A stretch of 23,866 bases of DNA from Candidatus Margulisiibacteriota bacterium (GTDB lineage Bacteria; Margulisbacteria; WOR-1; O2-12-FULL-45-9): the NCBI GenBank assembly GCA_030018645.1, contig JASEHX010000011.1:1-23866 (forward strand). Reading direction: 5' to 3'. Numbering within the stretch: position 1 is the first letter of the stretch; the number at the start of each line of letters is the position of its first letter. Position numbers and translations under genes: made by a program. Positions 14,798 through 21,737 of the stretch are shown here, in pieces. The notes under the pieces are model-generated. The model was not told the DNA's origin. It worked only from the letters and a program-made list of their open reading frames with translations, and made no database searches.

Positions 14798-15089
14798 CGA
14801 AGGCCTCGAGGATTTCAAGGCCGGCAGGAAGGGTTTGGTTTAGCCGCTGCATAACTTCTTTGGGATTGATCCAGCGCTCAAATTGCAGTTCGGCGGGTTC
14901 GCCTTCTGAAGTAGCGCCGACTTTTAAGGCTTGGCCCCAGGAGATTTTCATGTGGGGGTTAAAACCTTGCGAATAGGAAATAGGCAGGCCCGCCCGGCGG
15001 ACAGCCCGCTGAAACGTGCGCATCAAATCGCGATGCGAGATAAATTTTACCCCTTCGCCCTTTTTATATTTAAGTTTTACCCAGAACAT
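14790..15089 (-). CDS. DUF2344 (TIGR03936) protein, about half length
   Basis: This 99-residue protein carries the conserved N-terminal half of the TIGR03936/DUF2344 family: KFISHRDLMRTFQRAVRRAGLP (about 15-36), YSQGFNPHMKISWG and LKVGATSEGE. Family members usually run to about 200 residues and are adjacent or fused to the TIGR03960 radical SAM protein; this one ends early at LEILEAFVV, inside the rplU promoter. The function is not established. It would normally follow the radical SAM gene directly, but here a HepT/MntA pair and a hypothetical gene lie between them. Its ATG is 9 nt after the mntA stop with only a weak ribosome binding site, so it probably depends on that operon for transcription. 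Confidence 0.8.
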   Translation of the reverse strand: MFWVKLKYKKGEGVKFISHRDLMRTFQRAVRRAGLPISYSQGFNPHMKISWGQALKVGATSEGEPAELQFERWINPKEVMQRLNQTLPAGLEILEAFVV

Positions 15090-15098
15090 CAGCTAAAT

Positions 15099-15422
15099 CT
15101 ATCTCAAAATCATCCCTTTATTTATTATTTCTTGTTGCAGAAAATCATTGCCGGGGGAGAGGTAATCTTGAAAGCTAAAAACCAGTGGTTGAAAATCAAG
15201 TTTATACTTTGGTACTTTAGTAAAAATTTTTGCCATTAATGAGAGGCGATTGCTATTATTAGCTTGGCGGGAAAATATGGCAATATCTATATCACTTTCG
15301 GCTGTTCCTTTTCCTTTTGCGAAAGAACCATACAAAACAACCTTATCTAAACTGCAAAAATGATTAATATCATTTAAAAAAAGATCAATTGTTTCCTTTA
15401 TTTTATCAGGGATTTTAATCAT
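15099..15422 (-). CDS. mntA: MntA-type nucleotidyltransferase antitoxin
   Basis: This 107-residue minimal nucleotidyltransferase has the polymerase-beta signature YGSFAKGKGTAESDID (31-46) with catalytic Asp44 and Asp46 and a third acidic residue at about Asp76 (YKLDF). In MntA/HepT systems such proteins inactivate the HEPN ribonuclease toxin by adding AMP to it. The ATG overlaps the hepT stop as ATGA, the usual arrangement with the toxin gene first. The pair interrupts the neighbourhood between the TIGR03960 and DUF2344 genes. Confidence 0.85.
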   Translation of the reverse strand: MIKIPDKIKETIDLFLNDINHFCSLDKVVLYGSFAKGKGTAESDIDIAIFSRQANNSNRLSLMAKIFTKVPKYKLDFQPLVFSFQDYLSPGNDFLQQEIINKGMILR

Positions 15423-15718
15423 TTAAACACTTCCTTAGTTTGTTTTAATATTTCAGCTGATTTGTCTTTATTGATTAATTGTGCCATCTTTTCTTTGTAG
15501 GTGGGATAACGCCCCTCAAGATAATAGGTGGATAATTCTGCCAATAAAGCAATTGTATTTTCCTGGAATGAGTAATTGAGTAAGCCGATAAGATAGGATA
15601 AATTATGGCTACGCGGAGCTTCTTTGTTGTTATCTTGTAAATATATTCCTTTTAATATTTTTTCAATAGATTGCTGGCACATGAAGGCTGTATAAGCATA
15701 TCGCGAAGAATTATTCAT
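15419..15718 (-). CDS. hepT: HepT-like HEPN ribonuclease toxin, N-terminus possibly frameshifted
   Basis: This HEPN-domain protein is 99 residues from ATG 15718. Signature segments are YTAFMCQQSIEKILKG (9-24), a conserved Pro-Arg-Ser-His-Asn-Leu (35-40), and YYLEGRYPTYKEK. HEPN toxins of this type are RNases with an R-x4-6-H motif. The protein lacks the usual first helix. Upstream codons continue the same frame and read KEKVGFWVENAEYDLQTAEA, the expected beginning, but no start codon exists in that frame before a stop. An ATG with a GAGGA site lies at 15791 exactly one base out of frame, after a run of five A. One A fewer would join it to the rest. The toxin may therefore be inactivated, or the base may be a sequencing indel. 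Confidence 0.75.
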   Translation of the reverse strand: MNNSSRYAYTAFMCQQSIEKILKGIYLQDNNKEAPRSHNLSYLIGLLNYSFQENTIALLAELSTYYLEGRYPTYKEKMAQLINKDKSAEILKQTKEVFK

Positions 15719-15851
15719 GGCTTCTGCTGTTTGCAGATCGTATTCAGCATTCTCTACCCAAAAACCAACTTTTTCCTTTATATTTTTCCATTTTTCTTCT
15801 AATCCTCAAAAACTCAAATCCCCTGAAATTTCTAAAAAGGGATGATAGTAT

Positions 15852-15880
15852 ATTGTAGCACCTCGATTAACTCGGTGCAA
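15852..15880 (-). promoter_or_regulatory. Promoter of the hepT-mntA pair
   Basis: On the minus strand TTGCAC (15880-15875), a 17-bp spacer and TACAAT (15857-15852) with a TGC extension form a good promoter. It gives a leader of about 55 nt to the ATG at 15791. This supports translation from 15791 rather than from 15718, and thus the frameshift reading. Confidence 0.55.
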
Positions 15881-15927
15881 AGCGGGTTAGGTAAAAAAAG
15901 CAAGGCCTGCTACGAGGCGGAGATGAA

Positions 15928-16236
15928 ATGAGTAAGGGAGAAACTGGATTTAGAGGATTTCGATTTAGGGAGAGGGGAATTGGAACGCCAAACAAGCCCT
16001 TGGCTCTAGCCCAAAGAGGTCAGGGGGGGAGTCTTTCTATTGGTGGAGGAAAATATGCAATGATGCCTGAAGCTGATGCCGCTTTACCGGTAGAGGGGAG
16101 GGCAAGATTAATTGCGATGAGGCAACCAGTTCAAATCTTAGAAATTGGAGCAACACAAAATATGACAGCAGCGGGAATCATTCCACTTAACCTTGATATG
16201 CTTGTAGTTCCTGGGGCAAAAATAAGAGCGATGTGA
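15928..16236 (+). CDS. Hypothetical protein, glycine/arginine-rich N-terminus
   Basis: This 102-residue protein was not recognised. The first 45 residues are rich in Gly, Arg and Phe (GFRGFRFRERGIG) and look disordered. The rest is more ordered and hydrophobic (ILEIGATQNMTAAGIIPLNLDMLVVPG). There is no signal peptide or clear membrane helix. GGCGGAGATGAA gives a ribosome binding site 9 nt before ATG 15928. The stop TGA is followed in the same frame by a second open stretch to 16401, so this could be the first part of a broken 157-codon gene. It lies on the opposite strand to its neighbours, between the radical SAM gene and the toxin pair. Confidence 0.5.
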   Translation: MSKGETGFRGFRFRERGIGTPNKPLALAQRGQGGSLSIGGGKYAMMPEADAALPVEGRARLIAMRQPVQILEIGATQNMTAAGIIPLNLDMLVVPGAKIRAM

Positions 16237-16254
16237 GGGGAAGTTACAATAAAA

Positions 16255-16401
16255 ATGTTTCGTCAGTTTGTAAAAGAAACCGGGGATCAACCTGCAGACG
16301 GCAGTGCCTCAACTTCTATCCGGAGTGCCGTTTTTACTTCATTGGGTTGCGCCTCGTCGCGGACAATCCAACAAGTTAAACCTTTGGCACGCCGGTATTA
16401 A
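16255..16401 (+). CDS. Possible small ORF or 3' part of a broken gene
   Basis: A 48-codon frame begins MFRQFVKETGDQPADG and continues the frame of the gene ending at 16236, from which it is separated by one TGA. It overlaps the 3' end of the convergent radical SAM gene by 26 bp. No family was recognised and the upstream GGGGAAG site is distant, so it may not be translated. Confidence 0.2.
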   Translation: MFRQFVKETGDQPADGSASTSIRSAVFTSLGCASSRTIQQVKPLARRY

Positions 16402-18040
16402 TATAATCCCAAGGCAACGGCTGGTTTTTATCTCTTTCCCGTAAATATTGGTTGGGATCAATCCCGCAGTCAGCAAAAGCCTTTTGCCAAAGATCAACTT
16501 TAAATTGCTCCGACCAGGCGTCAAAGCGGGCGCCCAGATCCCAGGCTTTTTCAATCACTTTAGATAATTGTTTATCGCCGCGGGCAAAGACCCCTTCTAG
16601 AAAGCTAGCTTCCGCCCCGTGCCAGCGCACCTCAATCCCGCGAACCTTGAGGTTGTCTTTGATGAACTGCTGTTTTTGCAGGGTTTCGGCGATGGAAATT
16701 TGTTGTTCCCGCTCAAAAGGAGTATGGGGTTTAGGAATAAAAGTGGCCAGATTGACCGAAATATTAATCCGCTTGGAGAAACTTTTTCCCAGAGCCAGGA
16801 TTTCTTTAGAAAGACGGCAAATGCCCAGCAGGTCTTCTTCGGTTTCGGTGGGCAGGCCAAGCATGAAATAAAGCTTAATTGAACTAGCCCCTTCGGCAAA
16901 AGCGGAGCGCACCCCTTCCAAAATATGTTCCTCGGTCATGTTTTTACCGATCACGTCCCTTAATCGTTGTGTCCCGGCCTCGGGAGCAAGGGTAACGCCA
17001 GAGGGCCGCACCCGAGTGATCTCTTTAGCTAATTGAAGGGTAAAAGTATTGGTGCGCATGGATGGCAAACTGATATTGATCCGTGCTTTTTCGTATTTGC
17101 AAGCCAATGTTTTGGCAATTTCAGCAATTTGGGGATGGTCAGAACTCGAAAGTGATACCAATGACAACTCTTCATAACCGGTGTTTTTTAGAATTGCATC
17201 AGCGTAGTTACAAATGGTCTCTTTGTCTCTATGCCGCACGGGACGCGATGTCCAACCGGCTTGGCAAAATTTACAGCCCCAAGGGCAGCCCCGCATGATC
17301 TCAATCACCGCCCGGTCATGTACGGTTTCGATGAAGGGGACGATAGGGGAGAGGGGGTAGGGGACAGAGGACAGGTCGCGAATGAGTCTCTTTGTTGCTT
17401 TGTCACTATGTCCTGGGACGTAAATCCCTGGAATCTTCGCCAATTCTCTTACTTTCAACTTTCTACTTTCTACCTGCCTGCCGGCAGGCACGGCTTTCAA
17501 CTTTCTCAAACAATCCACGATTTCCACAATCACTTCTTCGGCCTCGCCGATGACAAAAAAGTCAAAAAAGTCGGCTACCGGTTCTGGACTATAAGCGCAG
17601 GGGCCTCCGCCCATTACCAGCGGGTCTTTGTCGGTGCGATCTTTAGCATGAACCGGAATCCCTCCCAGTTTTAACATGGTAATAATGTTGGTGTAAGTTA
17701 ATTCATGGCCCAAACTAATCCCCAGCAAATCGCATTGGTTAAGCGGTTTTTGGGATTCAAGAGTCGTAAGTCGTAGGTCGTTAGTCGTTAGTTGCCCTTC
17801 CATATCCGGCCATGGGGCAAACACGCGCTCGCACAGCACATCCTCGGGCTGGTTTAAAATGTGATAGAGAATCTGGATCCCTAAATTGGACATGCCGATT
17901 TCGTAGAGGTCAGGGTAGGCCAGGGCAACTTTGATGGCCGCTTTGTCCCAGTCCTTATGGATAGAATTTAATTCATTGCCGATATAACGAGCGGGTTTTT
18001 GGACGAGGGGGAGGATTTGCGCGAGCTGGTCTTGCGTCAT
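16376..18040 (-). CDS. TIGR03960-family radical SAM protein
   Basis: This 554-residue protein has an N-terminal B12-binding-like region (about 30-200, with MSNLGIQILYHILN and LGISLGHELTYTN) and a radical SAM domain with the cluster motif RGCPWGCKFCQAG (about 249-261). SVNLATFIPKPHTPF follows, and the characteristic C-terminus is PWDYINTGV. The family is found next to DUF2344, rplU and rpmA in many bacteria; its reaction is unknown. Two repeat-derived patches are in frame: a CCTGCC..GGCAGG palindrome giving VPAGRQ at 17473-17490, and a GTCGTAGGTCGT-type tract giving LTTNDLRLTTLES at 17761-17793. An extended -10 box (TGC-TATAAT) ends 8 nt before the ATG, without a ribosome binding site. Confidence 0.9.
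   Translation of the reverse strand: MTQDQLAQILPLVQKPARYIGNELNSIHKDWDKAAIKVALAYPDLYEIGMSNLGIQILYHILNQPEDVLCERVFAPWPDMEGQLTTNDLRLTTLESQKPLNQCDLLGISLGHELTYTNIITMLKLGGIPVHAKDRTDKDPLVMGGGPCAYSPEPVADFFDFFVIGEAEEVIVEIVDCLRKLKAVPAGRQVESRKLKVRELAKIPGIYVPGHSDKATKRLIRDLSSVPYPLSPIVPFIETVHDRAVIEIMRGCPWGCKFCQAGWTSRPVRHRDKETICNYADAILKNTGYEELSLVSLSSSDHPQIAEIAKTLACKYEKARINISLPSMRTNTFTLQLAKEITRVRPSGVTLAPEAGTQRLRDVIGKNMTEEHILEGVRSAFAEGASSIKLYFMLGLPTETEEDLLGICRLSKEILALGKSFSKRINISVNLATFIPKPHTPFEREQQISIAETLQKQQFIKDNLKVRGIEVRWHGAEASFLEGVFARGDKQLSKVIEKAWDLGARFDAWSEQFKVDLWQKAFADCGIDPNQYLRERDKNQPLPWDYINTGVPKV
17473..17490. repeat. CCTGCC..GGCAGG palindrome within the radical SAM gene (family B)
   Basis: CCTGCCTGCCGGCAGGCA contains a perfect 16-bp palindrome at 17475-17490. 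It is flanked on both sides by identical 13-mers CTTTCAACTTTCT (17452-17464 and 17494-17506). The same palindrome type recurs at 19462-19482. The gene frame is kept. Confidence 0.75.
17761..17793. repeat. GTCGTAGGTCGT-type tandem repeat within the radical SAM gene (family C)
   Basis: Degenerate 7-8 nt units (GTCGTAA, GTCGTAG, GTCGTTA) are repeated in tandem. The same family, in reverse complement, occurs at 22329-22364 in the GH42 gene. It is translated in frame. Confidence 0.65.
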
Positions 18041-18048
18041 TTCCCAAT

Positions 18049-18057
18049 ATTATAGCA
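18049..18057 (-). promoter_or_regulatory. Extended -10 promoter of the TIGR03960 gene
   Basis: On the minus strand TGC-TATAAT is a perfect extended -10 ending 8 nt before the ATG at 18040. No Shine-Dalgarno sequence lies between it and the start codon. Confidence 0.6.
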
Positions 18058-18079
18058 TTTATCGCCAGGACCTGCGCAA

Positions 18080-19321
18080 TCAGCATTTCCCATCAAAAAG
18101 CCAGGAAGCATATTGTGTAGACAATCCTAAAAAATATGCTTCATTGGCTTGTGATTTATCCCTGCATTTTAAAAAACAGACAGCAGAAGCTTGTCCTTCG
18201 CCAGGGCGATAGACAATTTCAAGTGCAGCTGCACTATTTGGATGGAGGGAATTTGCAGAAGCGATTAATGTTCGTAAACGACGATAATGAAGATAACCAT
18301 AGGGATCTCTATGTTCACTGCGTAATCTTATGTTAAAGAGATATCTTGCCAATTCTTCAGCTGTTAGGTTGGTGTAAATCCTTATTTTTAATCCCCATAG
18401 TTTTATCCGCAAAGAAAAGGGAAGAGCAGAAACAGGAATTTCACGCGGGGCGCGAGCCATGTTTTCGTGGCTGTAACCCCAAGCTTGCATCATCCACCAT
18501 CCAAAACCGTAGCGGGCAAATTGCTGTAGGTCATTCCACGAACATTGTCGTTGATCGTCAAAAGCAAAATCTGCCAAAAAACAAAGCTCTTCCCATGCTT
18601 TATTCCCAAAGCGCCTTTCAAAAGCTCGTTGGAGGATACCAGAATCCTGGTTAAAATAGGCCTCGATCAAAGGATCTTCCCCAAAATGCTGGGCCAAGAC
18701 CTCGATCGCAGAGAACAATTTTGCGTTATAATCAACCGGCGACATGCCGCCGGACTTTATCCGCACATATTCAGTTAAACCCTCATTTAATTGATAGCCT
18801 CGTCGGTAAGTTACTTTTCCTGAGCTGTCCGATTGGATGGTAAAGATACCAGAGCGCGTAATCGTACTGCCATTAGGGTTTCTATTAGTTACAGTACTAT
18901 ATGCATGTAAAAATTCATGGAATATTATCTCTAAATGATCATCATTTGTCAGATTAATATCTTCAGTATTAATAAAAACGGTGTTGGTATGGGAATCGAA
19001 AATACCTAAAAAAGTTAAAGTCGCTATCTGCTCCGGTGGTTGATAGCGACCAATCTGGGGAGAAGCAATGGGATAACCGAGATCTTGCAGGTCTTGCCGC
19101 GAAACAAAACAGACCTCAATTTGTTTGGCCCTCAATTTGGAGTAAAAAGAAGCCCGCATAAACCTTTGGGCAACTTGATTAAGCCAGGACTGTGCTTGTG
19201 ATAGGGTAATGCAGGCATTCCTTGAAATTCTGACGTTGAACAGTAGACCCCCATTAATACCGCCTGAAGGGCGAAAACAAAAGGGAGTTACTCCTCGTAA
19301 TCCTGCTGCTGAAGTAAACAT
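18080..19321 (-). CDS. Putative zincin metalloprotease-like protein
   Basis: This 413-residue protein has a zinc-protease motif IIFHEFLHAYSTV (132-144; HEFLH 135-139) and a downstream NEGLTEY (179-185). Its Glu180 or Glu184 is the likely third zinc ligand of a gluzincin. The region between 115 and 135 (NTVFINTEDINL) resembles the strand before the active helix in such enzymes. The C-terminal half is helical with WW and YGY patches and no recognised domain. There is no signal peptide; the first 30 residues are Gly/Arg/Ser-rich. GGGAGG is placed well before ATG 19321, so this gene uses a conventional ribosome binding site. It diverges from the barrel/lipoprotein pair. Substrate and specific family are unknown. 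Confidence 0.6.
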   Translation of the reverse strand: MFTSAAGLRGVTPFCFRPSGGINGGLLFNVRISRNACITLSQAQSWLNQVAQRFMRASFYSKLRAKQIEVCFVSRQDLQDLGYPIASPQIGRYQPPEQIATLTFLGIFDSHTNTVFINTEDINLTNDDHLEIIFHEFLHAYSTVTNRNPNGSTITRSGIFTIQSDSSGKVTYRRGYQLNEGLTEYVRIKSGGMSPVDYNAKLFSAIEVLAQHFGEDPLIEAYFNQDSGILQRAFERRFGNKAWEELCFLADFAFDDQRQCSWNDLQQFARYGFGWWMMQAWGYSHENMARAPREIPVSALPFSLRIKLWGLKIRIYTNLTAEELARYLFNIRLRSEHRDPYGYLHYRRLRTLIASANSLHPNSAAALEIVYRPGEGQASAVCFLKCRDKSQANEAYFLGLSTQYASWLFDGKC

Positions 19322-19386
19322 TTATTGCCTCCCAAGGCATTGCTCTCTCATATATATACATCGATAAATATTGCCCGCGATTTCAT

Positions 19387-19416
19387 TTGACAATGCACAT
19401 GGTTATTTGCTAACCT
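19387..19416 (+). promoter_or_regulatory. Promoter of the barrel/lipoprotein operon
   Basis: TTGACA (19387-19392), an 18-bp spacer and TAACCT (19411-19416) with a TGC extension. The leader is about 17 nt and contains GAGGAGGG, so unlike several neighbours this operon has a normal ribosome binding site. Confidence 0.55.
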
Positions 19417-19439
19417 ATTCCCAATAGAGGAGGGAAACA

Positions 19440-20093
19440 ATGAAAAAATGTCAAGATCAAACCTGCCTGTCCGGCAGGCAGGGATCAAAGGTCAAAATAT
19501 TTGCTCTTGGAGTTTTTGTCATCTTTGGTTTCATGTCTTCCATTGCTTTTGCCGTGTCTGACAGCGGGCTGATTAATTCTAGTAAAACGCTAGGATATTA
19601 TTTAATGCCGACAGTAGGATTGCCCTATTATTCTTCCGGTTTGGTATATAATCAAAAGTTAACTACGACAGAAGATTTGGAAATCCTATACGCTTCTTTT
19701 AATAGTGCTTTTCTTATTACCAGTAATGTCACCCAACTAGGAGTGCACAAAAAATGGAATTGGCATTTGGGCATATTGCGTTTAAGCGCACTGGGAGGTG
19801 TGGGATTAATGTACAGTCCGGCGGTAGGGGGCGGGTTAACCGGTGACTTTGGCGGAGAAATTGCGGCGCGTTTGTTGGATGGGCTGGCGGTTTCCGCGCC
19901 GATTTATGTTTATTTGTTCAATGACGGCACCAAAATAGACATGAACGCAGATATTAATCTTAAAAACCCCTTTCATGATAAAACGGAAATCTTTGGAGGG
20001 TATCGCTTTAGTGTATCGGTCTTGAGGTCAAGCAGTTCTTCGGCGGCCACTAATTCTTATTATGAGCTTGGCTTTAGGGCTGGATGGCAATAG
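19440..20093 (+). CDS. Exported protein, probable outer-membrane beta-barrel
   Basis: This 217-residue protein has a signal peptide whose hydrophobic core is IFALGVFVIFGFMSSIAFA (20-38), with likely cleavage after AFA. The mature part alternates hydrophobic and polar residues in amphipathic strands separated by Gly/Asn turns (YYLMPTVGLPYYSSGLVYN, LGILRLSALGGVGLMYSP, TEIFGGYRFSVSVL, YYELGFRAGWQ), which suggests an 8-10-strand barrel. No family was recognised. A CCTGCC..GGCAGG palindrome flanked by GATCAA repeats has landed between the fourth codon and the signal core, lengthening the n-region (CQDQTCLSGRQGSK). It is followed 10 nt later by a lipoprotein gene on the same transcript. Confidence 0.6.
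   Translation: MKKCQDQTCLSGRQGSKVKIFALGVFVIFGFMSSIAFAVSDSGLINSSKTLGYYLMPTVGLPYYSSGLVYNQKLTTTEDLEILYASFNSAFLITSNVTQLGVHKKWNWHLGILRLSALGGVGLMYSPAVGGGLTGDFGGEIAARLLDGLAVSAPIYVYLFNDGTKIDMNADINLKNPFHDKTEIFGGYRFSVSVLRSSSSSAATNSYYELGFRAGWQ
19462..19482. repeat. CCTGCC..GGCAGG palindrome in a signal-peptide n-region (family B)
   Basis: A 21-bp near-palindrome, CCTGCCTGT...GGCAGGCAGG, is flanked by GATCAA at 19455-19460 and at 19483-19488, which looks like a 6-bp target duplication. It is translated as TCLSGRQG ahead of the signal-peptide core. Confidence 0.7.
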
Positions 20094-20103
20094 GAGGGTG
20101 ACC

Positions 20104-21054
20104 ATGAAAAAAATATTAATCGGCATAATTTTTTCGGCCATTGGTTTGATGATTTTGTTTGGTTGTGCCTCCCTGCAGACCTTTTTAAGCGGGAGCACCA
20201 CCAATTTAACCAGCAGTTCTTTGGCGGCGGCATCTGCCCTGCGCGCCCAGGGGATTACTATTGCCGGGACAAGGGAAGGCAATAACTGGTTGGAAACCCC
20301 TACTAAGATCAGCGGGAAAATCCTCTCGATAGTTTTACCGGTTAATGGGCAAGAAGATGAAGGGATTGTCCCCTTTGGCAGCGGGAGACCAGACATTGCC
20401 CCTGCCCAATCAACCTTATATGATTTTGACCTTTCGCAGGTAACCGCACTGCATTCCCCATGCATTAGCTTAAAACCAGGATATACAGGCGGGACTTGTA
20501 GCCAAATCCTGATGATGTTTGGTTATTTTGATGTGGAGTTCACCCAGGGGAGCACCGCGAAAAAGATCCGCTTCGTTTACGGCGCTACTACTCCTTATGA
20601 GCGCGGGGATAAACTAATTTATAACCCCAATGGTGCGACAACCAACCAATATTATTGGTACAGCTCGGTTGAAGGTTTTGTGATCGAGACAGCGACCCGG
20701 CCGGCTGATGCGGCAGTAAATACCTTTGTGCGGGATTTTTCTGATCCGGTACGGCCAGTCATGCATTATTACCTATTAGGGGCGCAGCTGCGCAACAACA
20801 CCGATTATGACGGTGAGGTCAGGAATACAATTAGCTTGGTTAAAAATAATGTTGAAGATCGTGTTTTGACTTTTACGGTTAATTTTGATGTGCAAAGTTG
20901 TGTTGTATTTACGGATGTTGCCTCAGAAGCCGCTTTCCAAGCTTTAACTGATGCCGAATTAATCCAAAAATTTGATATGAAGCAAAATGTTTCGCAGTGG
21001 CAGTCATCTAATCTTTACTGCAGTATTTCTTTTGAATCAAGATCTAAATATTAA
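20104..21054 (+). CDS. Putative lipoprotein of unknown function
   Basis: This 316-residue protein has a lipoprotein signal: basic MKK, hydrophobic ILIGIIFSAIGLMIL, and lipobox LFGC with Cys21 as the likely lipidated residue. The following 40 residues are Ser/Thr/Ala-rich and probably a linker. The mature domain is beta-rich with five further cysteines (for example HSPCISL, GGTCSQ, DVQSCVVF, NLYCSIS), possibly forming disulfides. No family was recognised. ATG 20104 is chosen over one at 20062, which lies inside the upstream gene, because AGGAGGGTG precedes 20104 and the lipobox spacing then fits. The tight spacing to the barrel gene suggests that the two proteins work together at the outer membrane. 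Confidence 0.7.
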   Translation: MKKILIGIIFSAIGLMILFGCASLQTFLSGSTTNLTSSSLAAASALRAQGITIAGTREGNNWLETPTKISGKILSIVLPVNGQEDEGIVPFGSGRPDIAPAQSTLYDFDLSQVTALHSPCISLKPGYTGGTCSQILMMFGYFDVEFTQGSTAKKIRFVYGATTPYERGDKLIYNPNGATTNQYYWYSSVEGFVIETATRPADAAVNTFVRDFSDPVRPVMHYYLLGAQLRNNTDYDGEVRNTISLVKNNVEDRVLTFTVNFDVQSCVVFTDVASEAAFQALTDAELIQKFDMKQNVSQWQSSNLYCSISFESRSKY

Positions 21055-21115
21055 GGGGTTATTAAGGGCCCATAGGTGCCCGTGGAGGCAATGAAAGCAG
21101 AGGGCGATGAGGGGT

Positions 21116-21601
21116 TCAGAGCGATTGCTGTTTTATCTTTTCAAGATATCGGATGTCGAGGGTATCTTTAGGCGAAGATCGAAGCTTTTTCAATAAAATC
21201 AAATCATCAATACTCGGCAGATTAATACTCAAACCGCTGCGGTCTTTTGCGATTACTTTGTTTTCATAGAGCTTGCTAAATTCAATTTTGCCGGTTTTTG
21301 GAGAAGATAAGGTTCTAGCTCGAAAAACGTCAACCACAATCTCATTTTCCAGCTTAAACTTGAATGTTTTCCTTAACTCTTCTTTGGGGAGGTTGGGAGT
21401 GAGTCCGAAATCAAGGGCAATATCTAGCAATTTATTTGTATTTTCTTCCGATCCATCAATATAAATATCATAATCCATAGTTTGGATGGGACCACCATAA
21501 GCGATAACGGCTTGGCGGCCAATAAGAAGATACTTAACGCCAGCTTCGTGGATTGCTTTGATAAACAGTAAAGGTTCAGGCAGGTTTTCTGATGCCTTCA
21601 A
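21116..21601 (-). CDS. Nucleotidyltransferase-fold protein (possible toxin-antitoxin component)
   Basis: This 161-residue protein has a polymerase-beta-like nucleotidyltransferase core: YLLIGRQAVIAYGG (24-37), TMDYDIYI with catalytic Asp43 and Asp45, and EIVVDVF with a third Asp at 91. PSIDDLILLKKL follows and a helical end. The layout resembles the stand-alone nucleotidyltransferases of AbiEii/DUF6036-type modules rather than the smaller MntA group; the usual GS after the first helix is replaced by GRQA. The start is TTG 21601, with GAGGA 8 nt upstream. It overlaps the preceding small gene by 26 bp, so the two are likely coupled. Target and activity are unknown. Confidence 0.65.
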   Translation of the reverse strand: MKASENLPEPLLFIKAIHEAGVKYLLIGRQAVIAYGGPIQTMDYDIYIDGSEENTNKLLDIALDFGLTPNLPKEELRKTFKFKLENEIVVDVFRARTLSSPKTGKIEFSKLYENKVIAKDRSGLSINLPSIDDLILLKKLRSSPKDTLDIRYLEKIKQQSL

Positions 21602-21728
21602 TTCTTAATCCTCTTAATATTTTAATGGCAGCTTGTTGGGCATGGGACAGCTTTAGGCGATCTAATAAGCTAAACTTATTAAACCAGCTAGTATGCTCAA
21701 TCTTATCCTTCTTTTTGCGCTTTTTCAT
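21576..21728 (-). CDS. Small basic protein upstream of the nucleotidyltransferase
   Basis: This 50-residue ORF begins MKKRKKKDKIEHTSWFNKFS and continues with an amphipathic helix (LLDRLKLSHAQQAAIKILRG). It overlaps the nucleotidyltransferase start by 26 bp in another frame. Highly basic N-terminus, helix and tight overlap suggest a small DNA-binding or antitoxin-like partner, but no family was recognised. No obvious ribosome binding site is seen within the 9 nt between it and the GH42 stop. Confidence 0.45.
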   Translation of the reverse strand: MKKRKKKDKIEHTSWFNKFSLLDRLKLSHAQQAAIKILRGLRIEGIRKPA

Positions 21729-21737
21729 AAAAAGATA

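Noticed and set aside
14780..14818. N-terminal extension of L21 from 14818
   Set aside because: The extra residues come from the promoter and the end of DUF2344; the family starts at MYAIIETGGKQY.
16234..16236. Recoded UGA in the hypothetical gene
   Set aside because: All recognised genes in the window end normally, several at TGA, and there is no sign of alternative code or selenocysteine insertion.
20062..20103. Upstream start for the lipoprotein at 20062
   Set aside because: It lies inside the barrel gene and would bury the lipoprotein signal; ATG 20104 has a strong ribosome binding site.
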